Below are positions 1 to 10,625 of a stretch of 64,000 nucleotides of DNA, one piece after another; positions within the stretch are counted from its first letter, which is position 1; the number at the start of each line of letters is the position of its first letter. This stretch comes from Neurospora intermedia (taxonomy: Eukaryota; Ascomycota; Sordariomycetes; Sordariales; Sordariaceae): NCBI GenBank assembly GCA_037102815.1, contig BTPP01000005.1, positions 2,604,001-2,668,000 of the forward strand. Direction: 5' to 3'. The translations under genes and the position numbers were made by a program. The notes under the pieces were generated by a model, which saw only the letters and a list, made by a program, of their open reading frames with translations, made no database searches and had not been told where the DNA came from.

Positions 1-2754
1 ATAAAGCCAGAGGAATGGTACAGTAGCAGTAGCATTACATGATGGAAGCGCAACAAATGGAATCCAAAAGATCTATGAGTCCATTCTCGCCAGTTATGGA
101 TGGAATTCTGGGAACATGGCACATTTTCGTCCATGTATGTACACAGCATCCCTACTGTAACATACACTGCTATCTACAATTCCCATCTCAATTTGGAATC
201 CTTCGGTGCAACACTGCACTGCATCTCCATCGTCGACACAATATCTCAACGAAGGATCATATCATCGATAATGGACATGAAGGACGGGGGAGGCGAGTCA
301 AAATGGCAACAGAGTCAGACGGGACGGGACGAAACGGATGCTGGACATGCCCTTCCCGGTTTTTTTTTGTCATGTTGAGAAGGGTCCTGCATGTCAATTC
401 TATCTCCTCCGGGAAGGTGTTATCCGTGCTGGATCTTGGATCTTGGTTGGGCTCAATCTTGGCCAAGGTCAACGCCACGAATGTTGGCCAGAGGGTCACC
501 TCCAAGATCAAAACGACAGCGAAGTAGGCTGGAGGGTGGAGGCCGTCTCATTGCCACCAGTGCCACTACTACACTACTACGTAGGCCATGCTATGAGGGA
601 ATTGGATGGAGTGAGGACCTTGATGGATTCAACATCGGCTAAGGTGATGTCCAGTTCTGCAGCCGGAAGTCTTTGTCGTTTGTGAAGACATCACATATCC
701 GGTCACTGTGAGGGCTTGTACGATGAGTCCAAGTTCAGATAATCAAGTCGATTTCCGATCACTTGCAGAAGTCGCAGGCTCTAAGGCAGAATGATCTCCC
801 GTCGCACAACAACCGGCATACGTCGTGATGCCGGCAGTTAAAAAACCACGGCAAGAGAAAGCGGTAACCTGCGTCTGCTAACTACAGAGACCAACTAGCA
901 ACACCACCTGCCTATCACCAAGACAGCCAAGACACACTGCAACGTCGAACAACGCACGCCCGACAACTTTGACCGCTGGTGAAGACAATATACCGACTTC
1001 AGTTCCGTGTGAGACAGAGTCGTGTTTGGAAGGAGACACATGAAACTCGCCGTTGAAACAAGAAAACGACTTCACCCTCAGCACAACCAACCCCGTGGTC
1101 ACTTTACCCAACAATCATTGGACGTTCATCACGAACACTCCCTACCCCTAAACTACCTGGCCTTGCCATCTACCGCGCGCCAAATATGGCAGTTCGTTCC
1201 CCTGCGGCGACTTCCGAGATCGGATGTCCTACACTACACTACACTACACTACACAGTCCATCCAGGCACGAATCTCACACATGGTGCAGTGGTCCAATGT
1301 TAGAACGGACAGACACACATTTTTGGACTCACTGTCCGTCCCGAGACGATGAGGCTCTTCCGCCGCATGCGCCGCCCGCCGGCTGGGGCCCGCCCCAACC
1401 CGCCAACGACGGACTATCCCGCTCGCTCGGCGATGGCGTTTTTTGTTGGAGTCCTGGACGTGGTGCTAACCTATTACAGTGCCAGTCCCGAAAGCGAATC
1501 AATCAGGCAAGAAAAAGAAAAGAAAAGAAATAAAAACAACGCGGCAGTCAAGACGACAGACAAACCAGGGAAGAGAAGAAAAGATAGGGGCCACCTATGG
1601 CATGCATGCATGGGACTTGTGTGTGTGTTAACGAAGACCGTTGGCGCCAGTGCCACGGCTCTCCCCGACGCCCGGCCGTTTGTTCTAGAAGGCCTTCTTT
1701 TTTTCATTTGTTTTTTTTTATACCGACAGGAGAGCAAAAGCGAGGTGATGCGATGTTTGCTTGTTCTTCTTGCTTCCGTGCATCCGTAGTAGTCTGGTGT
1801 GCTGCGTAGAACCGACCAGACGGATGGACGACGACGACCACGGCATCGCCGAGTTTCCATCCGCCGTTGTCCGTGCTTTGATACCCTACTTCCCGTCTAT
1901 GCATCATTCCAGTCCATCCATATTCCGGCTTTACTATTCATGGCAACTAATGATTTCATTCATTCCCATCGATTGCCACCGCTGGCCGAGTAGCATCGGC
2001 CAGAATCGGCTGGCCAAACACCGCCTTCGAAGCGAGCAGCAGCGCCACGATGCAGTTCAGGTACCCTACCTATGTAGGAACGAACATGGGTCGTGGGGGA
2101 GACGGGAAGGAAGCAGGGAATGAGGATTGTGTGGAGGAAGACAAGTACAACACCACAGACGCTATCAAGTTGACAATTTCAGCCAGTGTCCCCAGTGGAC
2201 TGGCACTAGGCATGCCACTCATCAAAGGAATGGAAAGAGAAAAAAAAAACCGTTAGGTGATTCTAGAGATTGCTGTCGGTCACAATAAAACGGGAATAAC
2301 AAACGGGAATACATAAGATAGTAAGGAGACTACCTTTTAGTGTACTTCAATGGTGCCGTCCGGACTGATTGTTAAGGACTGCTGGGAAAGCAGGGAGTCA
2401 AGGGGTTGTTGTCTTTCAGTGTTGTTGTCAGAGACGGGAAGTCCCCCGTGGGGAAAGTGGACTAGGTACCTAGGAAATTTCGAACATTTGTTTCTGCCTA
2501 TGTCTCGCTCGCCTCCTTACGCAGCAAATGCCCTGTTCCTGGACAATATTTGTACACTAACCTACTGCGTAGACGACAACATGCGGGTTGCTACCTCTAT
2601 CGATCAGGAGACCTCAGCCGTTACGTTTTGAATGAAATGTATGATCCATCAGCCTTCTTCCCCCCCCCTTTCCCATGAATCCATGATCGGAGGATACCTA
2701 CTCAACGGGCAGCGAAAAGTGCATCATGACACCGGCCGAGATAGGCGTAAAATG
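1..2754. other. Gene-poor intergenic region
   Basis: No frame here looks like a conserved gene. The longest open stretch (39-527, +) has no recognisable motif and irregular codon use. The segment holds a (CTACA)5 array at 1229-1254, A/G-rich runs near 1500-1580 and T-rich tracts near 1690-1720. It may contain regulatory DNA or non-coding transcripts, but nothing in the sequence shows that. Confidence 0.6.
1229..1254. repeat. (CTACA)5 microsatellite
   Basis: Five perfect tandem copies of CTACA plus one base. The same unit recurs at 3615-3633 and, as its reverse complement GTAGT, at 41461-41488. Confidence 0.95.
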
Positions 2755-2757
2755 CTA

Positions 2758-3099
2758 CAGTAAAGTCCCCTGCTTCTACAAGGAATTCGGGCAGCCATTT
2801 TTCTTGCATTTAATGGTGATTTTGCAGGAGGGGGGGTGGGTGCACAGACCCTCTGGGAGGCCGCTGCCTATTGGAATCGCGAGCTGGCCACTAGAAAAGT
2901 GGAGTAAGCCGCCTGTTCCAGGGGTCGAAAATGTTCTGTCCTAGCAAAAAGACACCCCTGTACCTGCAAATCCGGCTCTAAGGCCTTGCAATTTGCAATT
3001 TGCAGCTTTAGTATGGGAAAATAATTCGGGCACGAAATCTTTTGCATTTATTGGGGATCTTGCAGAAGGGGGGGCTTGTAGAAGCAGGGGACTTTACTG
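2758..3099. mobile_element. MITE-like element with TA-flanked inverted repeats
   Basis: The element is 342 bp long and starts CAGTAAAGTCCCCTGC; its other end is the exact reverse complement. The terminal inverted repeats are perfect: 2755-2782 pairs with 3075-3102 over 28 bases, counting the flanking TA and one more base each side. A TA dinucleotide flanks both ends (2756-2757 and 3100-3101), as for target-site duplications of the Tc1/mariner/pogo superfamily, whose ends often begin with CAGT. Inside each terminus lies a diverged direct repeat of about 52 bp (2784-2836 and 3023-3074), sharing AATTCGGGCA, TTGCATTTA and a G7 run. There is no transposase reading frame, so it would be non-autonomous. 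The structure is seen directly; the superfamily is inferred from termini and TSD only. Confidence 0.7.
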
Positions 3100-3614
3100 T
3101 AGGATGGATCAGTTTCGAATGCAGCATGACAGGGCAAGGATCAATCTTATACTATTGACTTCTTGGGCGGCCTTTTACATACCTACCCTTAACGGCTTTC
3201 AACACCCACTTCACCCTTGTACACTACACGTGTGTACAGCTGTCAGCATTCTTCAAGCTTGCACTTTCTCTTTCTTCCTTCTTTATCATGTGGCAGGTAT
3301 AGTAGAGGTGATTCTCGACTACGCCGTTTGTCCGATCTCGAAATTTGACACTTGAATTGAGTGCTCAATTGGATTCAACCCTGGAATCGACAGCATGTGT
3401 AGCAAGATGACAGATTGAACTGATTGAATCTAACCTAACCGAAGCAGGCAACAACCGAGGTAAGCTGAGCTACACCACACTATGTAGCTTCAACTCCAAA
3501 ATACACACTAGCCCAAAGCTACCAGCTAGTGTAGTCAGTCCCACCAGGAGGGTCCCTCCCGTCTTCGATAAGTCGTCGTCCTTGGGTCTAGTGTGAATCG
3601 CTATCAATCGCTCG

Positions 3615-3633
3615 CTACACTACACTACACTAC
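3615..3633. repeat. (CTACA)~4 microsatellite
   Basis: Nearly four copies of CTACA, the same unit as at 1229-1254. Confidence 0.95.
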
Positions 3634-3832
3634 GGAAATACACGTTCGGATTTATGATTCACTAGCTGATCTGCACCACTGCACTAACACACACACGCCT
3701 AATCGACCACACCACACTTTTTCAAATTTCAATATCGGTTGAGCCCTTCCCTTTTTGTTTTTGCTTTGGGGTCTCCACGTTTTTTTTTTGTTTACCGAGA
3801 GATAGGTATCTCCCCCGTCCGTCAGTCAATTG

Positions 3833-3873
3833 CAGTTCAGTTCAGTTCAGTTCAGTTCAGTTCAGTCAGTCAG
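3833..3873. repeat. (TTCAG)6 array with a (TCAG)2 tail
   Basis: Six perfect TTCAG units (3836-3865), preceded by CAG and followed by a shorter-period TCAGTCAGT tail. The change of unit length suggests slippage. Confidence 0.95.
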
Positions 3874-3926
3874 TTTGCTCCCTCACTCACTCACTCGCTC
3901 GCTACACTACCTCGTTAGAGGATCGG

Positions 3927-3960
3927 CTCGTCTCGTCTCGTCTCGTCTCGTCTCGTCTCG
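3927..3960. repeat. (TCTCG)6 microsatellite
   Basis: Six perfect TCTCG units preceded by CTCG. The same pentamer builds the 11-bp repeat at 47461-47493. Confidence 0.95.
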
Positions 3961-4580
3961 CTCCACGTCGTTCGTTCCCTCGTTGTCATAGTCTCAAGGG
4001 TGCTTGCTGCTTCATCAGATCGTGATGATGCTCATTCAACCTCCATTCATCTCGGGAAGCGGAGAGGGGAGGGGGGGCATCAAGCAAGGGACTCGAGACG
4101 TTGGCGAAGGGAACATAGCAAGAGGAGAGAGAGAGGCTGGTGTAGTGGAGAGTGATGATGAGAGCTTTTACACTACACAGTACATCGGTAGAGTCTTGGT
4201 TTTTTTTGGCATACATACATACTGCGTGCCACTACACAGTACAAAAAAAAACAAAACGGGCGGGTAGGGTGAAAGGGAAGGGATTCAAGGGAAAGGGGAA
4301 ATTCGAAAGGGTGCCAAGACAGAGAGACACAAAGAGACAGACAAGGGACAGAGAGAGAGAAGTGAAGTCGTGGAGCAAATCAGATGGCTTTTTCGGCGCA
4401 CCTGAGCCGAGGAAAATTTGGCCAAGTTTGGAAATGTCATGTCATTGCATGATTGTTGCTAGTGTAAGTGTGTGGGACCGTGGGGGCTTTCTTCTTTACC
4501 TCCCAGTCCCTAGCAGTATCTGCGGAGTGTTGTGAATGCCTTCAAATCTGCTGCCCTTAGGTAGGAGGGGGGGCGCGGTC

Positions 4581-4606
4581 CTCCCCTCCCCTCCCCTCCC
4601 CTCCCC
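4581..4606. repeat. (CTCCC)5 microsatellite
   Basis: Five perfect CTCCC units, immediately after a G-rich run at 4565-4573. Confidence 0.95.
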
Positions 4607-4788
4607 TGACCCAGCTAGGGTAAGCTGGCAGGTTGGGTAGCTTCGATAGACCTGGTTAGGTTAACGTTACCTCTAAACCGTCCGTTTCTTATTGTTTTTT
4701 TTATTTCTACCCTGGAAACCCTGACAGTGGCAGTGACAGGACATCCTCCTATAGTGTAATCCCCAGAAACTGCATGTAATACCAAGCA

Positions 4789-5259
4789 CTATGGGGAACA
4801 CCCAGAGGTTATGAGATAGATAAGATATATGCAAAAAGAGAGCTGGATCTTGGTGGGAAACAGGGGTTCCTGACCCCGCCTAGTTACGCACCTAGAGGCT
4901 ATACTCTGGTAATCTATATGATATATGCAACTTCTGACGTATGCAGTTGCAGGGGTTTTTACCGGTATGGTGATGCTTTCCCCTGCGACCCTGCTTGCCG
5001 TCTGTGCCCTAACATCATGTTCCCCGATGGTCTTCGGGGTTGAAAGTTGGGGGCTTGGTGGGGGTTCTTTTTCGTCCTTTATCAAAATTGGTCCGGACGG
5101 CAATGACGTCTCCGTAATTTGACCGTGGGGTCCGGTCAACATCTGGGGCACGCACCAGAAGGGTTGCATTCGACATCCTTGCCTTTCTTCATCTCGTCGA
5201 CCTGACGATGGAGCATCTTCGGTAAACTTAGCCCAAAGGGGACTTTTTAAGCTGGGCAT
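4789..5259 (-). CDS. Hypothetical ORF, 156 codons
   Basis: Open frame from an ATG at 5259. The first two thirds look coding: proline- and charge-rich with balanced codon use (for example ILIKDEKEPPPSP). The last 50 codons look less so. I see no domain, signal peptide or membrane segment. It lies 266 bp downstream of, and on the same strand as, the hypothetical exons at 5526-7029, so it may be a separate small gene, a 3' exon of that gene, or chance. A protein search and RNA coverage would decide. Confidence 0.25.
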   Translation of the reverse strand: MPSLKSPLWAKFTEDAPSSGRRDEERQGCRMQPFWCVPQMLTGPHGQITETSLPSGPILIKDEKEPPPSPQLSTPKTIGEHDVRAQTASRVAGESITIPVKTPATAYVRSCIYHIDYQSIASRCVTRRGQEPLFPTKIQLSFCIYLIYLITSGCSP

Positions 5260-5525
5260 GGTATGACCAGGCGTGGAGTTGAAGGAATTTTGCAGTTGAG
5301 GCTAAAGTTATAGTCTGGTGGATATAGCGTAGCAATCGACGAGACGATCCCCTGATGAAAGACTCCAAAGTCACCTTTTTCGTGCTAAGACGAAGATGGA
5401 ACGTTCACCGTGGATTACACGAGTTTTTGGCGGAAATAGCATGGGAGAGGGACGTGATGAAGAGAGAATGCTACCGTGATGAAGTGTGCTGAGATGAAGC
5501 AGCTGCAGATTATCAGAAGGACCGG

Positions 5526-7029
5526 CTACGGTAACCATTCGTCTTCAGTCTCTTCTTCATCATAGCTCTCCTCCTCTTCGGAGTCGGGCAATTCCGAGCC
5601 CTTGTCGTCCTGCTTGACTTGATCAAGATTGCCGCGTTCGGCTCTTCTCTTTCTTGGCTCTGGATGTCGACGAAGAATGTGTTGACGCTGCAGGCTTGCC
5701 TCCACAGATTTCACTCGTCGCTTCAGAGCTGTAAACTCAGCTCGCGATGGTACTCCAGGCAGGGAACCGCCTTCGTCGATTTCGGGGTAGAGATCGCCTC
5801 CAGATAGGAGTGTTTCCACTGTAGCGCTTATATAAATAGGCTGTGTCAATCGTCGGTACTAAACAGATCCGGATGAGGGCAACGTAGGTAGGGATGCGCC
5901 ACAGTTGTGGCCGGTGAGCTTACGAGGGTATCATTCCCATTTTGACAAGCTGTCGAAGATTGCGACACGCGGCGCATATGGTTCTCAAAGCTTTCAACGC
6001 CCTCTCAGCCGCAACCGTTGCCCTAGGCTCTGCCTTCCAAGCCTTCCAAGCTTGGACGACCAAATCAGGAGAAGACTCGCAACGTTTCCCATACTTGCGA
6101 CAACTGACGCATGCCCACCGTCGTCCATGTCTGATAATAGCAGGGTGATGACATACACTGTCACCCCTACCACGCAAAGTTACCTTAGTGACACATAGGA
6201 AGCAAGGTGGGTCGCGGACAGGGCCCTTTAGTTCGGCCTGTAACCAGCCAAGTTAGATGCGTTGCGGCCGGAGAGTGCAAGTCGCCATAAGAGACTCACA
6301 TCATCATCATCGTCGTCAATATCAGCGTCCTCTGTTGGCGCAGGCGAGAGACTCTCGCTTGACGTGCGTCTCTTGACTTCGGAAGCAGCAGCAACAGAAG
6401 CCGAACTGTTGTGAACAGCTGCGTGCGCAGTGGAAGGACTTCCATAATGAACTTCTTCCTGGTATGAACCTTCACCACCATTCACCACAGAAGGAGCAAT
6501 AGGAGTTGTGGGTTTGGGTGTATTGATATTGGGATTTGACGGAGATGGATGTGATGAAGTACTCCGGCCGCCAGGCACGGCGATGGGAGCTGGTAAAGAG
6601 CCTGTAACGGGCAACTCGGGAATATCATCTTGACCCTCGTTGTCCTCCCCTTTAAGAGATGGGGAGGGAGAAGAAGAAGAAGAAGAGGGGATTTCTAAGA
6701 CGACAACACCACGAGGCTCTTCCTTGATCGTGGGCGCCGTATCCACGACCACTGGCCCTGAAGAAACACAAAGTACTGGAGTCCCCTCATCATCAGACGA
6801 CAACCAGGGGTTTTGTTCAGCCACATCGACCCAAGGCATGATAGAAGGCCACGGTGGTGTTATCTCTTGTAGTGATTGACATTTCCGGCGACGACGACTC
6901 AGAGTTCATATTGCGCAGACCTTGAGTAGAGGTCAATACAGTTCGGTAGGATTCGTGACATGACGTTGACACGACGTTGCTAGTGGATTGAGACTTCCGT
7001 GGTGAGGGGAACATTTTGGGGAGCTGCAC
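5526..7029 (-). CDS. Hypothetical multi-exon gene, acidic and Cys-pair protein
   Basis: Three coding-like minus-strand blocks. The first (about 6880 to 6300, start uncertain; ATGs at 7014 and 6839) is serine/proline-rich and ends in an aspartate run. It stops at a good GTGAGT donor (6299) that pairs in frame with an acceptor ending at 6184, giving a 116-nt intron. The second block (6183 to about 5932) has Cys pairs: CVSCRKYGKRC and CAACRNL, with a CHHP upstream. The third (5849 to 5526) ends in an acidic tail (EEEESYDEEETEDEWLP). The joint between blocks two and three is not resolved: the GTAAGC donor near 5931 does not join the third block in frame through the obvious acceptors. The Cys pairs could bind zinc, but the spacing is not that of a Zn2Cys6 cluster. 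Function unknown. Confidence 0.4.
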
Positions 7030-7370
7030 GTCAGCTTAGAAGCGTAGGTGGTGTAGAAGCAGGTGCTAATGCGCCCTTACACTAACAATATGTAACGACA
7101 AATCTGGTGACGTCGACGCGACTGGGTAGCATTCAATTTTCTAAGCATCACCAAATTGAGAAAAGAAAGAAAAAAAAAAAGAAAAAAAAAAATCCACTTC
7201 CTACACATCCATCTCATTGATTTCAACGGCTCTGATGGTTGACCGACCGACAACGACCACTCTAACCAGGTCACGAGCCTAAAGCCACCAAATCGTGGAT
7301 CTGGATGAAACCGAACAAAAAGACGAGAAATAATGACTTCCAGACACGGAACTTCCCTACAGGTACAACC

Positions 7371-7712
7371 CTAGTGTACAGTACGACAGTTAAGCGAGCG
7401 CAGGGTACTGCGCAACAATAAGTCCGACGGGAGTCCGTTCACAGTCATATCACACGCGGGGTAAAACACATCTTCACCACACCTCTTAGTGACCCCTGGG
7501 CCTCCGATCCACTCAGGTTCATCATCCTCCCTCCAGTCTCCAGACTTCTCATCCCGCCTGCGCTTTGGTAATGGATGATCAGGGGGATCAAACGGGTATC
7601 TCCACGGCAATTTCCGCTCGGTCGCGAAAGGTTTCGCAAGGGCACAAGGCTGGCTGAATTGGAGGGGCCATCTGATGATGGTTTTGACAGTCCGCACAGA
7701 CGGAGCAATCAA
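7371..7712 (-). CDS. Putative coding exon, hypothetical
   Basis: An open block of about 113 codons whose middle (KLPWRYPFDPPDHPLPKRRR, then acidic EDDEPEW) looks like real protein with normal codon use. No ATG opens the frame; an acceptor-like TTCAG lies near its 5' end, so it would be an internal or last exon. It could be an upstream part of the 5526-7029 gene or a separate gene starting near 8.5 kb, where another serine-rich open block (8466-8263, -) occurs. No domain recognised. Confidence 0.25.
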   Translation of the reverse strand: MIAPSVRTVKTIIRWPLQFSQPCALAKPFATERKLPWRYPFDPPDHPLPKRRRDEKSGDWREDDEPEWIGGPGVTKRCGEDVFYPACDMTVNGLPSDLLLRSTLRSLNCRTVH

Positions 7713-9372
7713 AAGACGGGAATAGCCGGGTTCAGAGAACCTCCCTCATCCAATGATGAAAATTTACAGTAGAGCAGCGACAAGTGACAGACATCCCAAA
7801 CACCAAAGGGGTCGTCGGGCGGCTCCGCTAATAACCTGATGTGAAGGTGATCGCCAAGTCGATAACATAGAAGAGACCGCATCCGATGACAGCGGAAAGA
7901 GGCTTGCCTAATGCCTTACAGATGCAGCTGTATGAGACAAACGGGAATCAGACGACGACGACGACGACGACAACGATGGACGGCCATCCCAGAAAGACAA
8001 GATGACGGCCCGTGGCAGACGGGAACCAACAATCTTCTACGGGATGGAGACGGAATTCCGTCAGTCTCTCCCTTTCGGCGTGCATCACTTGCGATCGCTC
8101 TTTGTTCAAGGGAGAACTCCATGACCCATTTCAATATCAATTTATCCATCTAGCAGTGGGGAATGGAGTTAAGAGGTTCTGGAGATAATTGTCACTTGTT
8201 GACTGGTAGGCAAGTTCCGTTTCTAGCGCACAGTCATCACATGGGTGTTTGTTCATTCATGCTTATATGATAGATTTCTGATGGATTTGGACTCCTGGCA
8301 TATTTTTAGTTGATCGCTGTGATCGCGATTCATCGTGACTAGTGGCGTGACAGGAAGAAGAAGGGTTGGAGGTCAGGAGGCTCAGCTTCCCTTGTGAGCT
8401 CCGGTGTCCCGGGGCGGGTGAAGGACCCGACGTCGATGTCTTGTTGCTGGTCACACTCACCGTCACTCTCGGAGTCCGGACGTCACCTCACCTGTACACT
8501 AAACAAAAGTGACGAGAAAAAACAAACAACTGGGGTCATCACAAAACTGCGGGGTGCCATGCCACAGGATCGACAAACATCCTCCGCCAGGTCTAAACCC
8601 AACGAGGAAAGATTCGAGAAACCTGCTAGAATCCCGGAATCCGAGGAAATTGGGAATTCTTCGACAAACAGTAGCAGCTGCACAGTGAGTAGATCTCCCC
8701 CGCCTTGCCTCGCCTCCTCTCTTGTTTATCACCAACACTGCCACATCACCAAATGCGTTCTGCAAGGAAACGAGATCGAGTGACGAAATAGGGAACAAGC
8801 ATTGGGGTATACGCATCAATGCGGGAAAGATGGGATCATGGAAGGCGATAAGAAGAGCGACAAGGCCTTCCATGCATTGATGCCATCCATGCGTTGATGT
8901 GATGTGGTGTGCCAAGTCCGTGTGCAATCATATGTCATCCGATGTTTAATTTGTGGGAACTTCCCATGATCCATCATCCCATGTTCAAATAGGATGGGGA
9001 AGACTAATGACAGCAAAACAATACGCTGATCATTGGCAAAGATGCCCGTGGCAGACGCAGTCATCTTCACCTTCAGCTGCCGTCTTTTGAGCCTCAAATC
9101 CCAACAGCTCACAACAATTCTGTGACGCTCAAGTAAGCAACATACTTAGAGGTACGTACCCTAGGTTGTATTCGGGCAAGAGTTTCTCACTTCATCCCCG
9201 AACCGCCGCCAGGTAGCGACATGGGTCGAGAGCATATCATGTACAGTATGTAAGTACCTCCGGCCATTCTCACCGTCGCTCAACTCTCGCTTGCTCCTTG
9301 AGGTAAGTGCGACAAAGTAGAGGTAACAAGCGCCTTGCCGCACGCAGGCAGTCCGTCAAACATGGAACAAGG

Positions 9373-9393
9373 CGTCGTCGTCGTCGTCGTCGT
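9373..9393. repeat. (CGT)7 microsatellite
   Basis: Seven perfect CGT units in non-coding DNA. Confidence 0.95.
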
Positions 9394-10592
9394 TCTCCGA
9401 TCTCGGAGTTTAGAATCTAGAAGAACTGATGATGCTTGATAAGTGGAAGTTAGACAGTCGGAACAGCAGTCACTGGACCTCTTTCTTACTATTCTTCCGT
9501 CTGACGATGATGGTCCGGGAATTATTTCCCCGCATGTATTTCCACATTTTCATGCATACATATTGAGCTCTGATAACATAAGCGGGCATCCTGACATCCA
9601 TCCATCCTTCCAACAATCCATTGAAACATGGTTCGGAGTTCGGATGGCGTGGCATTGTTGTATGTATGTAGCGTGTTATTAACAGGTGGGTAGGTAGCGT
9701 AGCGTAGCGTGCCCCTCCGTGGTAGGGCATTACTACACTACGTACGCAATCCAGATCTCACTATTCATCTCGCTGGGACGTCCATCAATCAACAAATTGC
9801 GTGTCTGCCTCGTGGCAGAGCATCATTGACATTGACTTCGATTCGGATATGCAGTTGGCAGGCAGGCAGGCAGGCAATCAGCCCAGGGCACATTTTTCTT
9901 TCTTACATACATTCTTCCGTTTGATACGTCAAGCTCCGTGAATTGATGCAAGGTATTAATCGAGCTGATGGACACGGTGATAAATGCAAAGACCAATTCC
10001 AGGTGGAGGAGGGGTCGTGGACGGATAGAACCGGAACACACCCACACACACCTCTTACCTACCTACCGTGTTTATGATCTACTGCATACCATAGTATGTA
10101 GACTGATGACGGTAGGTGAAGGATTGAGGCCGACTCGTGCAGACAAAATAAAGAAATCACAACAACGGCAATAAAACAAAAAAAAAAAAATCACCCGTTC
10201 AACACTTCCACATTGCTTCCATCTCGTACGATTCTTACCTATATGTATCTACCTACCTACCGGTCACCTCAACAAACCTTACTGCAGTGCTATAATGTAT
10301 GTATATATGTCTGTATATACGTGCACCGCTGCTGCAGTGACACACTATCCCCCTCAGGAGTGTGTGTATCACAGTGATACATGCAGTATATAGGTAACAC
10401 GACTTACACTGCAGACAGACAGACAGACAGAGACAAGCAACCACAACCACAACCCTACACTACCTAGAGGTACTATGTAGATGGGGAAGGGGCGTGACAC
10501 CAGGGTGTGCTGCTGTGTGCTGTGTGCTGTGTGCATTCTGTTGCTGTACCACGTAAATAACTGGTGATTGTTCCTCGCTTGAATGTGCAATA

Positions 10593-10596
<4 letters not shown>

Positions 10597-10624
<28 letters not shown>
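10597..10624. repeat. (TG)14 microsatellite
   Basis: Fourteen perfect TG dinucleotides, likely polymorphic between strains. Confidence 0.95.

Positions 10625-10625
<1 letters not shown>

Larger units (their letters stand above)
3103..4788. other. Intergenic region rich in pentanucleotide repeats
   Basis: No convincing gene. The block carries four different tandem pentamer arrays within about 1 kb (listed separately), T-rich tracts (3781-3790) and purine-rich DNA (4050-4140, 4260-4370). It resembles promoter or untranslated-leader DNA of a fungal gene, but no coding region that it could serve is obvious. Confidence 0.55.
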
